Positions 8,711-16,655 of a DNA stretch of 52,354 bases are shown piece after piece. The notes under the pieces were generated by a model. That model worked only from the letters and a program-made list of their open reading frames with translations, was not told the DNA's origin and did not search any database. Each line of letters opens with the position of its first letter. Position 1 is the first letter of the stretch. Both the position numbers and the translations under genes were made by a program. This DNA comes from Actinomycetota bacterium. Lineage in GTDB: Bacteria; Actinomycetota; Acidimicrobiia; Acidimicrobiales; Ilumatobacteraceae. The DNA is taken from positions 1 through 52,354 of the forward strand of contig WLDE01000005.1 in the NCBI GenBank assembly GCA_009704985.1, written 5' to 3'.

Positions 8711-8736
8711 TCCTATCGCCATAGTGGAAATACACT
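8707..8736 (+). promoter_or_regulatory. suf operator copy 1 and -10 box
   Basis: The dyad TTTCTCCTA-N6-TAGTGGAAA (8707-8730) abuts TACACT (8731-8736), a -10 box seven bases before GTG 8744, so sufC is probably leaderless. Half sites match 7 of 9. The same dyad occurs at 29738-29761 (sufD) and 32386-32409 (sufB). It occupies the place of the -35 element, so it could bind a repressor or an activator; an Fe-S-sensing SufR- or IscR-like regulator is the obvious candidate (inference). Confidence 0.75.
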
Positions 8737-8743
8737 GGCCGAC

Positions 8744-9532
8744 GTGACCGAGCCCGCCGCGACCCCCCGCCCGACCACCCTCTTCCGGGTCGACGACCTC
8801 CACGCGCGCCCCGCCGAGGTCGCCGAGGGCGCACCCACCGAGATCCTGAAGGGCCTCTCGCTCACGGTGGGAGCCGGCGAGGTCCACGCGATCATGGGCC
8901 CCAACGGCAGCGGCAAGAGCACCCTCGCCAACGTGCTGCTGGGCTCGCCGGAGTACGAGGTCACCGCCGGGAGCATCCACTTCCAGGGCGACGACATCAC
9001 CGACTGGCCCACCGACGTCCGGGCCAAGAGCGGCATCTTCCTCGCGTTCCAGTACCCGCAGGAGATCCCCGGGGTGTCGGTCATCCAGTTCCTGCGCCAG
9101 GCCCTGTCGGCCCGCAAGGGCATCGACCTGTCGGTGCTCGAGCTGCGGCTCGCCACGATGGACTGGATGAAGCGCCTCGGCATGGACGGCTCGTTCGTCG
9201 ACCGCTACCTCAACGAGGGCTTCAGCGGCGGCGAGAAGAAGCGCAACGAGATCATGCAGATGGCGATCCTGGAGCCCGAGCTCGCGATCCTCGACGAGAC
9301 CGACTCCGGCCTGGACATCGACGCGCTGCGCATCGTGGCGCAGGGCATCCGCGAGGTCCGCGCCGAGCGCCCACACATGGGCGTCGTGCTCATCACCCAC
9401 TACCAGCGCCTCCTCGACGAGCTGCAGCCCGACCACGTCCACATCCTCGTGAACGGCCGCATCGTCGCGAGCGGCGGCATGGAGCTCGCAGAACAGCTCG
9501 AGCGCGAGGGCTACGAGAGCTTCCGGGCCTGA
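8744..9532 (+). CDS. sufC: Fe-S assembly ATPase SufC, copy 1
   Basis: A 262-residue ABC-type ATPase that powers the SufBCD scaffold for Fe-S cluster assembly in the cytosol. Walker A GPNGSGKST (~res 50), Q-loop FQYPQEIPGV, signature NEGFSGGEKKRNE and Walker B LAILDETDSGLDID are intact, followed by ITHYQRLL. The FSGGEKKR/DSGLDID combination is specific for SufC among ABC proteins. GTG 8744. It heads sufC-sufS-sufU, with sufS three bases after its stop. A second, clearly diverged sufC lies at 27455-28237. Confidence 0.95.
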   Translation: MTEPAATPRPTTLFRVDDLHARPAEVAEGAPTEILKGLSLTVGAGEVHAIMGPNGSGKSTLANVLLGSPEYEVTAGSIHFQGDDITDWPTDVRAKSGIFLAFQYPQEIPGVSVIQFLRQALSARKGIDLSVLELRLATMDWMKRLGMDGSFVDRYLNEGFSGGEKKRNEIMQMAILEPELAILDETDSGLDIDALRIVAQGIREVRAERPHMGVVLITHYQRLLDELQPDHVHILVNGRIVASGGMELAEQLEREGYESFRA

Positions 9533-9534
9533 CG

Positions 9535-10770
9535 ATGACCGCGCTCGACGTCGCCTCGATCCGCAAGGAGTTCCCGATCCTGTCGCGAGAGATCGACGGG
9601 CAGCCGCTGGTCTACCTCGACTCGGCCAACACCTCGCAGAAGCCCCGCGCGGTCATCGACGCGATGGTTCGCTGCATGGAGTACTCCTACGCGCCGATCA
9701 ACCGCAGCGCGTACCGGCTGGCCGCCGAGGCCACCGACGCCTTCGAGGGCGCCCGCTCCGCGGTGCGACGCTTCGTGAACGCGCCGAAGGCCCACGAGCT
9801 CGTGTTCACCAAGAACGCCACCGAGGCGCTCAACCTCGTGGCGTTCAGCTGGGGTCGGGCCAACCTCGGGCGGGGCGACGTGGTGGTGCTCACCCACATG
9901 GAGCACCACGCGAACATCGTGCCGTGGCACATGCTCGCCGCGGAGCGCGGCATCGAGCTGCGCTGGGTGCCGCTCACCCCGGACGGTCAGCTCGACCTCA
10001 CCGACCTGCCGCGGCTGCTCGACGGAGCGAAGGCGTTCAGCTTCACCGCGATGAGCAACGTGCTCGGCACCATCACCCCGGTGCGCGAGCTGTGCGCCGC
10101 GGCCCACCAGGCCGGCGCGATCGCGATCGTCGACGGCTGCCAGTACGTGCCGCACAACGTCACCGACGTCCAGGCCTGGGACGCGGACTTCCTGGCCTTC
10201 AGCAGCCACAAGCTGTGCGGTCCGTCGGGCATCGGCGTGCTGTGGGGCCGCGAGTCCCTGCTCGACGCGATGCCACCGTTCCTCGGCGGCGGCAACATGA
10301 TCGCCGACGTCCGCCTCGACGGCTTCACCACCGCCGAGCTCCCGGCCAAGTTCGAGGCGGGCACGCCCCCGATCGTCGAGGCGATCGGCCTCGGCGCGGC
10401 GATCGAGTTCCTCGAGGGCATCGGCATGACCGAGATCCGGCGCCACGAGATGCAGGTCGCCGACTACGCGCTGCGCACCCTCACCGAGCGCTTCGGCGAC
10501 GACATCACGATCCACGGCCCCACCAACGTCGAGGTCCGCGGGGCCACGTTCAGCTTCGCCTTCCGCGGCATCCACCCCCACGACCTCAGCCAGGTGCTCG
10601 ACCAGCGCAACGTGTGCGTGCGGGCGGGCCACCACTGCGCCAAGCCGCTGATGCGGGTGCTCGGCGCCTCGGCGACGGCACGCGCCAGCTTCTACCTGTA
10701 CAACGACGAGTCCGAGGTCGACGTGCTGGCCGATGCCCTCGACAGCGCGACCGATATCTTCGGGTTCTGA
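9535..10770 (+). CDS. sufS: Cysteine desulfurase SufS
   Basis: A 411-residue PLP enzyme that takes sulfur from cysteine for Fe-S cluster building. Visible are YLDSANTSQKP near the N-terminus, THMEHHANIVPW, IVDGCQYVPHN (family usually DGAQ, here Cys), the PLP-Lys in FSSHKLCGPSGIG (~res 226) and the persulfide Cys in RAGHHCAKPLM (~res 364), as in group II desulfurases. ATG 9535 follows the sufC stop by two bases. SufU, its usual sulfur acceptor in Gram-positives, is the next gene. Confidence 0.96.
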   Translation: MTALDVASIRKEFPILSREIDGQPLVYLDSANTSQKPRAVIDAMVRCMEYSYAPINRSAYRLAAEATDAFEGARSAVRRFVNAPKAHELVFTKNATEALNLVAFSWGRANLGRGDVVVLTHMEHHANIVPWHMLAAERGIELRWVPLTPDGQLDLTDLPRLLDGAKAFSFTAMSNVLGTITPVRELCAAAHQAGAIAIVDGCQYVPHNVTDVQAWDADFLAFSSHKLCGPSGIGVLWGRESLLDAMPPFLGGGNMIADVRLDGFTTAELPAKFEAGTPPIVEAIGLGAAIEFLEGIGMTEIRRHEMQVADYALRTLTERFGDDITIHGPTNVEVRGATFSFAFRGIHPHDLSQVLDQRNVCVRAGHHCAKPLMRVLGASATARASFYLYNDESEVDVLADALDSATDIFGF

Positions 10771-10807
10771 CCCCGCTCACCCGGGGTTCTGCACGAAAGG
10801 GTTCGCC

Positions 10808-11254
10808 ATGCCCGGTCTCGACGACCTGTACCGCGAGATCATCCTCGACCACTACCGCAGCCCGCGCAACCGCGGCGAGCTGCCCCCGCCGGCCACCCAC
10901 GCCGTCGGGCACAACCCCCTGTGCGGCGACGAGATCGAGGTGTACCTCGACGTGCGCGACGGCGTGGTGCACGACATCAAGGTGGGCGGTCAGGGCTGCA
11001 GCATCTCGCAGAGCTCGGCGTCGATGATGAGCCAGGCCGTGAAGGGCAAGACCGTCGACGAGGTGCGCGCGCTCGTGCACCGCTTCAAGTCGATGATGTC
11101 GATCGAGGAACTCGACGACGCCGATGCATCGGTCGAGGTGAAGCTCGGCGACCTCGAGGCGCTGCAGGGCGTGGTCAAGTTCCCAGTGCGGATCAAGTGC
11201 GCCGTGCTGTCGTGGAACACGCTCACCGAGGCCCTCTCGCAAGCCACGCCCTGA
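10808..11254 (+). CDS. sufU: Sulfur-transfer / scaffold protein SufU
   Basis: A 148-residue IscU-fold protein. The three metal-binding cysteines lie in NPLCGDEI (~res 38), GGQGCSISQSS (~res 63) and RIKCAVLSW (~res 128), with an insertion between the second and third that is typical of SufU. By family it takes the persulfide sulfur from SufS by zinc-ligand exchange. GAAAGG seven bases upstream of ATG 10808 is a clear ribosome site, in contrast to the leaderless head of the operon. A small CACCCG/CGGGTG hairpin at 11255-11279 follows the stop. Confidence 0.95.
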   Translation: MPGLDDLYREIILDHYRSPRNRGELPPPATHAVGHNPLCGDEIEVYLDVRDGVVHDIKVGGQGCSISQSSASMMSQAVKGKTVDEVRALVHRFKSMMSIEELDDADASVEVKLGDLEALQGVVKFPVRIKCAVLSWNTLTEALSQATP

Positions 11255-11279
11255 CACCCGCTTCGCCCTTCCACGGGTG
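11255..11279. terminator. Candidate terminator of sufC-sufS-sufU
   Basis: CACCCG (11255-11260) pairs with CGGGTG (11274-11279) across a 13-base loop immediately after the sufU stop. The stem is short and without a T-tract. Confidence 0.35.
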
Positions 11280-11301
11280 GGGGCCGCTACCGTCGTCGTC
11301 C

Positions 11302-12387
11302 ATGGGGAACGTTCCTTCGCAGGTCGCCGACATCACCGTCGAGTGGTTCAACGAGGCGCTCGACGGTCGCCTCGGCCGTGTCACCGAGCTGCGGGCCGAG
11401 CGCCTCGGCGAGGGGGTGGGCATCCTCGGCGAACTCGCCCGGGTGCACCTCACCTACGAGACCGGGCACAGCGGTCCGTCCACACTCATCGCCAAGTGCC
11501 AGTCACCCCTGCCCGAGAACCAGTTCCTGTCGCGGATGATGGGGTTCTACCTCCGTGAGGTCAACTTCTACCGCGAGGTCGCCACCCAGCTCAGCGTTCG
11601 GGTGCCGCACCCCTACCATGCCGACTGCGGCGAGGAGGGACTGCCGTTCGTGCTGCTCATCGAAGACATCGCCGGAGCGCGCTGCCCCGACCAGCTCGCG
11701 GGCATCAGCCACGACGACGCATCACGGATCATCGACACCGTCGCCCGTCTCCACGCACCGTTCTGGGACAGCCCGCGGCTCGCCGAGATGAGCTGGTTGC
11801 CGCCGATGAACAACCCGCTCTACCAGGCGGGCCAGGGCATGGCACTCGAGCGGTTCCCCGCCTTCGCCGACCGCTTCGGCGAGCGGATCGGGCCCGAGAT
11901 GATGAGCGTCATCGAGCGTGCCTGCAACCACTACGTCGACATGCTCCACCACGTCGCCGGCCAGCGCCACCTCACCTTCACCCACACCGACTGCCGAGCC
12001 GAGAACTACCTCTTCGGCGGCTCCGCAGGCCCCGACACGGTCACGATGATCGACTTCCAGCTGTCGACGAAGCACTTCGGCCCGTGGGACGTCGCGAACC
12101 TGCTCGGCGGCTCGCTCACGCCAGAGGTGCGGCGGGGCTGCGAGGCCGAGCTCATCGAGCAGTACCACCGCACCGTGGTCGAGCTCGGGGTCGGCGACTA
12201 CTCGCTCGAGCAGTGCTGGCACGACTACCGGATGAGCCTGCTGCAGATGTGCACCTCGTCGGTGATCGTGAGCGACCTGCAGGGCGGCAACGACCGCGGC
12301 GCCGACCTGCTCGAGCAGCTGTTCCTGCGCCCGATCATCGCCGCCACCGACCACCGCGTCGGCGAGCTGCTCGGGGAGTTCTGCTGA
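11302..12387 (+). CDS. Phosphotransferase, APH / ecdysteroid-kinase-like
   Basis: A 361-residue protein-kinase-fold phosphotransferase. The nucleotide-binding Lys is in LIAKCQSPLPEN, the hinge region in FVLLIEDIAGAR, the catalytic loop is FTHTDCRAENYLF (~res 226; HxDxxxxN type) and the metal-binding Asp is in TMIDFQLSTKHFGPWDVANLL. The phosphate acceptor is unknown; relatives act on small hydroxylated molecules. ATG 11302 follows TACCGT-N8, a leaderless signal. Its TGA overlaps the ATG of the DUF2889 gene, so they form an operon. Confidence 0.85.
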   Translation: MGNVPSQVADITVEWFNEALDGRLGRVTELRAERLGEGVGILGELARVHLTYETGHSGPSTLIAKCQSPLPENQFLSRMMGFYLREVNFYREVATQLSVRVPHPYHADCGEEGLPFVLLIEDIAGARCPDQLAGISHDDASRIIDTVARLHAPFWDSPRLAEMSWLPPMNNPLYQAGQGMALERFPAFADRFGERIGPEMMSVIERACNHYVDMLHHVAGQRHLTFTHTDCRAENYLFGGSAGPDTVTMIDFQLSTKHFGPWDVANLLGGSLTPEVRRGCEAELIEQYHRTVVELGVGDYSLEQCWHDYRMSLLQMCTSSVIVSDLQGGNDRGADLLEQLFLRPIIAATDHRVGELLGEFC

Positions 12388-13076
12388 TGGCGTTCGAGCC
12401 GAGCGCCGCCGTCTTCGACGAGATCGCACCGCACCCCGAGGGGGTCGACCCCGCCGACGAACTGATCCACGAGCGCGCCTACGTCGTGCGCGCCTATCGG
12501 AAGGGCACCTCCACGCTGCTGCTGCGCGGCGCCGTGCGCGACCAGAAGCCGCCCGGCCTCTACGTGCCCACCGACCCCGAGCCGCTCACGGTGCACCACA
12601 TGGTCGTCGACATGACGATCGAGGTGCCCTCGCTCGAGATCGTCGACGCTCGAGCCGTCCTGGAGACCCACCCGCACGCAGCGTGCCCGCGCATCGAGGA
12701 CCACTACCGGCACCTGATCGGGCTCTCGATCGCGCGGGGGTTCACGCACAAGGTGCGCGAGCTGTTCGGCGGGCCCCGCGGCTGCACCCACACCACCGCG
12801 CTGCTCCAGGCGATGGCCCCGGTGGCGATCCAGAGCATGTGGTCGTTCCGCGTGGCGCAGGCTCGTGAGAGCGGCCAGGGCAGCGACGCGTTCGCGAACC
12901 CCGAGGCGCGCCAACGCGCGCTCATGATGAACATGAACACCTGCCACATCTGGGCCGAGGACGGCGAGCAGGTCCGCGCCGTCATGAACAACGAGCCGAT
13001 GGAGATCCCGGTGTGGATCGTGAACCGGTTCGAGAAGCTCGGCCTCGACCCGGCCAGCTGGCGCAACAGCGACTGA
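12387..13076 (+). CDS. DUF2889 family protein
   Basis: A 229-residue soluble protein I assign to DUF2889 from its RAYRKGTSTLLLRGAVRDQKP start, HHMVVDMTIEVPSLEIVDARA core, CTHTTALLQAM motif and the conserved Cys/His positions (PHAACPRIEDHY, NMNTCHIW). Its biochemical function is not established. It begins within the stop of the phosphotransferase (TGATG overlap), so the two are coupled. Confidence 0.75.
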   Translation: MAFEPSAAVFDEIAPHPEGVDPADELIHERAYVVRAYRKGTSTLLLRGAVRDQKPPGLYVPTDPEPLTVHHMVVDMTIEVPSLEIVDARAVLETHPHAACPRIEDHYRHLIGLSIARGFTHKVRELFGGPRGCTHTTALLQAMAPVAIQSMWSFRVAQARESGQGSDAFANPEARQRALMMNMNTCHIWAEDGEQVRAVMNNEPMEIPVWIVNRFEKLGLDPASWRNSD

Positions 13077-13108
13077 TCCGTCCGGGCACGTCCGGTCACG
13101 ACCTCCGG

Positions 13109-13114
13109 TACCGT
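13109..13114 (+). promoter_or_regulatory. -10 box of the nucleoside hydrolase
   Basis: TACCGT nine bases before ATG 13124, with no Shine-Dalgarno between them. It matches the TANNNT-N6-9-start pattern seen at many genes in the window. Confidence 0.45.
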
Positions 13115-13123
13115 CGAGCGGGC

Positions 13124-14080
13124 ATGGCGCGCCGCATCATCATCGACACCGACCCCGGCATCGACGACGCGATGGCGATCTTCTTCGCCATCGCGTCCCC
13201 CGAGCTCGACGTGGTGGCACTCACCACCGTGTTCGGCAACGCCCACACCACCGTGTGCACCCAGAACGCGCTGCGCCTGCTGGAGATCGCCGGCCGCACC
13301 GACGTGCCGGTCGCCGAGGGGGCCCACGCGCCCCTTGCCATGCGCTTCCGCGGCCCGGCCGACTTCGTCCACGGCACGAACGGCCAGGGCGACGCACCGC
13401 TCGCACCTCCCTCCACCTCGGCGGTCGCCGACGGCGCGGTCGAGCTCATCATCCGCGAGGTGATGGCGGCGCCGGGTGAGATCACGCTCGTCCCGCTCGG
13501 CCCGCTCACGAACGTGGCCCGGGCGCTGCGCGCCGAACCCCGCCTCGCGGCGAACCTGGCGGGCATCGTGCTGATGGGCGGCAACGCGTTCTGCGGCGGC
13601 AACGCCACCCCGGCCGCGGAGGCGAACATCGTCAACGACCCCGAGGCCGCCGACGTCGTGTTCGGCGCCGCGTGCCCGGTGGTGATGGCCGGGCTCGACG
13701 TGACCGAGCGGATCGTGATGACCGGCGCCCAGCTCGACCGGATCGCCGCGGTCGACAACCCGCGGGCGCAGCACCTGGCGGCGATCCTGCCGTACTACCG
13801 GCGCTTCGCACTCGACCGCCAGGGCCTCGACGGCATCTTCGTGCACGACTCGACGACGATCAGCTACCTGCTCGCACCCGAGCACTTCACGTCGGTGTCG
13901 CATCCCGTTCGGGTCGACACCGGCTCCGGCGTCGGTCGCGGCAAGACGTGGGCGAGCACACGGCGCGCCGAGCACGGCGACGACCCGTGGGCCGGACGCC
14001 CGCCCGTCACGATCCTCACCGGCGTCGACGCCGACGCCGTGGTCCGACTCGAGCTCGGACGACTCGGCGTCCCCGGCTGA
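13124..14080 (+). CDS. Inosine/uridine-preferring nucleoside hydrolase family
   Basis: A 318-residue nucleoside hydrolase that splits the N-glycosidic bond of ribonucleosides for purine/pyrimidine salvage. The calcium-binding N-terminal motif IIIDTDPGIDDAMAI is intact, as are TLVPLGPLTNVARAL, VLMGGNAFCGGNATPAAEAN (Asn ligands for ribose) and VHDSTTISYLL with the catalytic-site His/Asp near the C-terminus. It starts at ATG 13124 with a leaderless-type -10. Monocistronic. Confidence 0.92.
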   Translation: MARRIIIDTDPGIDDAMAIFFAIASPELDVVALTTVFGNAHTTVCTQNALRLLEIAGRTDVPVAEGAHAPLAMRFRGPADFVHGTNGQGDAPLAPPSTSAVADGAVELIIREVMAAPGEITLVPLGPLTNVARALRAEPRLAANLAGIVLMGGNAFCGGNATPAAEANIVNDPEAADVVFGAACPVVMAGLDVTERIVMTGAQLDRIAAVDNPRAQHLAAILPYYRRFALDRQGLDGIFVHDSTTISYLLAPEHFTSVSHPVRVDTGSGVGRGKTWASTRRAEHGDDPWAGRPPVTILTGVDADAVVRLELGRLGVPG

Positions 14081-14135
14081 GCCGCGGACGACCTTCCGAC
14101 CGACTCGCCGGACGCGACCTGTCACACTGACGGCC

Positions 14136-15031
14136 ATGATCCCGCTGGACGAGACGTTCGACGGCACCTGGCCCTTCGACCGCGCGTGTTCGAGGGCAGT
14201 GGGTTCCGGCAGCACTACGTCGACGAAGGCGCCGGTGACCCGATCCTGCTGCTGCACGGCGAACCGACGTGGGGGTACCTCTACCGCCGCTTCGTCACCC
14301 CGCTCACCGCACACGGCCGGGTGATCGTCCCGGACCACATGGGGTTCGGCAAGAGCGAGACACCACAGGATCGCGAGTACACGATCCGCGACCACGTCGA
14401 GAACCTCGAGCGGCTCGTGGACCACCTGGGCCTCGATCGGATCACGATCGTCGGGCAGGACTGGGGCGGGCCGATCGGATCGATCTTCGCGATGCGACAT
14501 CCGGAGCGCATCCGGCGGTTGTGCTTCATGAACACGGGGGTACCGGGCCGGCCGCCCGAGGGCGTTCCCACCGTCCGCGAGTGGCCGTGGTTCCAGTGGG
14601 TGCAGACGGCGGAGGCCGAGGCGGCGTTGAGCAACCTCGGCGGCACGATCCTCAGCGTGTTGAAGCGGATCGGGTTCGAACGCACCGGTCACGTCGACGA
14701 GACCTGGATCCGCGCCTACGCGGGCCCGTTCCCCACTCCCGCCGAGTGCCGGGGCGCGCTCGCCTTCCCGAAGCACATCGGCAGCACCGCCATGATGGAG
14801 CTCGTGGTCCCGCACCTGATGTCGCTGCCGCTGCTCGCAGCGCTGCCGGCGATGTACGTCCACGGCGAGGAGGACCGGGCGATCCCCACCGACTTCGCGG
14901 TCGGCATGTTCCGCAGCACGTGGCCGAACGGTCCGGTCGTGACGCTGCCGGGTGTGGGGCACTTCCTGCAGGAGGACGCGCCCGAGGCCGTGATCGCGCT
15001 GATCTCGCAGTTCATCCAGATGACGCGCTGA
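14136..15031 (+). pseudogene. Haloalkane-dehalogenase-like alpha/beta hydrolase with 5' frameshift
   Basis: The first 14 codons from ATG 14136 read MIPLDETFDGTWPF, the family N-terminus, then the frame breaks near 14179. One inserted C after TTCG would restore an A-P-R-V-F-E-G-S-G-F junction to the downstream frame. That frame (open from GTG 14186, 281 codons) carries HGEPTWGYLYRR, the nucleophile Asp in VGQDWGGPIG, HGEEDRAIPTDF and the catalytic His in GVGHFLQED, so the catalytic set is complete. CACACT-N7-ATG supports 14136 as the original start. Either a real mutation, a sequencing error, or a functional shorter protein from GTG 14186. Confidence 0.75.
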
Positions 15032-15052
15032 GCCCCACCCGGGCGAGGCGCG

Positions 15053-15343
15053 TCAGACGCGCAGCAGCGAGTCGGTGGTGTCGAACTCGTTGTGGACGGT
15101 CTCGGCCACCTGCGGGTCGCAGAACCACTCGCCCGCGTCGGTGCGGTACTTGAACCGGTACTCCCCCGGGGGGAGCTCCACGACGGCGCTGCGCGTGCCG
15201 TTGCTCCGCTTCTTCAGCGGATGTGCGGTCGGGTCCCACCCGTTGAAGTCGCCGAGCACCGAGACGTTGCCGGCGACCTCGTCGGAGGGGAGCGCGAAGG
15301 TCACCTTCACACGGGAGTCGTCGACGGCCTGGATCTTGAGCAC
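15053..15343 (-). CDS. Glycogen-binding-fold (CBM48/AMPK-beta-like) protein
   Basis: A 96-residue single domain matching the early-set glycogen-binding fold: KVTFALPSDEVAGNVSVLGDFNGWDPTAHPLKK, then ELPPGEYRFKYRTDAGEWFCDPQ. The FNGWD and G-E-Y-x-F-x-Y motifs are the usual carbohydrate-contact signature. No catalytic domain is attached, so it is probably a small glycogen-associated accessory protein. It starts at GTG 15343 with a strong AAGGAAGG ribosome site, which decides the start. It faces away from the SDR gene. Confidence 0.82.
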   Translation of the reverse strand: MLKIQAVDDSRVKVTFALPSDEVAGNVSVLGDFNGWDPTAHPLKKRSNGTRSAVVELPPGEYRFKYRTDAGEWFCDPQVAETVHNEFDTTDSLLRV

Positions 15344-15559
15344 GAGCCTTCCTTTCGTGATCGGGACGAGGCCGGCCAGCACGCGGCCCCGTCTGTCGCA
15401 TCCACCGTCACTGTGGCAGCTCGCACGTGGCCGACGGGGGAACTCGAGGGGTGCGAACGAACTGTTCATCTCTCCGTCACCGTGCGGGTTGGAGCAAGAT
15501 GCCCCTGACCGACGACCCGGACCGGCCGGGGGCGACGGACAGGACACGAGGAGACGCAG

Positions 15560-16306
15560 ATGGGTGAGCTGAGCGGGACGGTCGCGATCGTGACGGGATC
15601 GTCGAGCGGCATCGGTGAGCGCACGGCGCAGCGCCTCTCCGAGCTCGGTGCGTCGGTGGTCGTCAACTCGGCCTCGAGCGTCGCCGCCGGCGAGGCGGTC
15701 GCCGCGGCGCTGCCTGGCGAGTCGCTCTACGTGCAGGCCGACATCAGCGATCCCGAGCAGTGCCGCCGCCTGCTCGACACCACGATCGAGCGCTTCGGCA
15801 AGCTCGACCTGCTCGTCAACAACGCCGGCTGGACGACGCTCGTGCCACACCACGACCTCGACGCGCTCACCGACGAGATCTTCCGCAAGACGATGGAGGT
15901 CAACGTCTTCGGCACGTGGTCGCTGACGAAGATGGCCATGCCGCTGCTGCGCGAGTCCGAGGTGCGCGGCGGTGGCCACGTCGTGAACATCACTTCGATC
16001 GCCGGCGTGCGCCCGGTCGGTTCGTCGATCGCGTACTCGATGTCGAAGGCGGCGCTGAACCAGATGACGCGCCTGCTCGCGAAGAGCTGCGGTCCGGTGC
16101 GGGTGAACGCCGTCGCGCCCGGTCTCGTGGAGACGCCGTGGACGGCTGACTGGGCCGTGCAGCACGAGGGCGTGAAGCGGATGGCCCCGATCAAGCGGTC
16201 GGCCACGCCGGACGACTGCGCCGAGGCCGTCCTCGCGCTGGTGCGCAACACCTACGTGACCGGCGAGATCTTCGTCGTCGACGGCGGCCTCACGCAGGTG
16301 GGCTGA
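15560..16306 (+). CDS. Short-chain dehydrogenase/reductase (SDR)
   Basis: A 248-residue classical SDR: TGSSSGIGER cofactor loop (~res 13), NNAGWT (~res 88), catalytic Ser in ITSIAG, Tyr-x3-Lys in AYSMSKAALNQM, APGLVETPWT and C-terminal VDGGLTQVG. Intact and normal length; substrate unknown, similar to 3-oxoacyl-ACP reductase-like enzymes. ACGAGGAG lies at ribosome-site distance before ATG 15560. A deleted SDR relative follows it at 16358-16629. Confidence 0.92.
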   Translation: MGELSGTVAIVTGSSSGIGERTAQRLSELGASVVVNSASSVAAGEAVAAALPGESLYVQADISDPEQCRRLLDTTIERFGKLDLLVNNAGWTTLVPHHDLDALTDEIFRKTMEVNVFGTWSLTKMAMPLLRESEVRGGGHVVNITSIAGVRPVGSSIAYSMSKAALNQMTRLLAKSCGPVRVNAVAPGLVETPWTADWAVQHEGVKRMAPIKRSATPDDCAEAVLALVRNTYVTGEIFVVDGGLTQVG

Positions 16307-16357
16307 TCCGCGGACCACGCTCCCGCAGCCGACGAGACGAGCCCACCGCGCCGGGCG

Positions 16358-16629
16358 GCCCTCGTCACCGGTGCAGCCCGCGGCATCGGACGGGCCCTCG
16401 CCCTCGCCCTTTCCCTCGCCCTCGCCCTCGCCCTCGCCGGTGCAGGGACCGACGTGGCGGTGACCGACTCACGCTGATCCGGTGCACGGCACCGGCGATG
16501 GCCGAGCGCGGCTGGGGTCGGATCGGGACGCCGGAGGAGATCGCCGCGGTGGTCGCTCTCCCGTGCAGCGACGCGGCCGGCGACGTGAACGGCGTCGCCC
16601 TGCCGGTCGACGGCGGGATGTCGCTGTAG
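16358..16629 (+). pseudogene. SDR pseudogene with the catalytic core deleted
   Basis: The 5' part (16358-16477) encodes LVTGAARGIGRALAL, an expanded Leu-Ala run and GAGTDVAVTDS before a TGA. The 3' part (16498-16629, another frame) encodes an SDR C-terminus: RIGTPEEIAAVV, SDAAGDVNGVALPVDGGMSL. Roughly 150 codons with the Ser-Tyr-Lys centre are missing between them. A CTCGCC hexamer array (16397-16438) lies within the 5' part. Confidence 0.8.
16397..16438. repeat. CTCGCC hexanucleotide microsatellite
   Basis: Seven six-base units, six exact CTCGCC and one CTTTCC, inside the SDR pseudogene. It expands the Ala-Leu stretch right after the glycine-rich loop. Confidence 0.9.
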
Positions 16630-16655
16630 CGCCGAGCGGCCGGGAGCCGTGGCGC

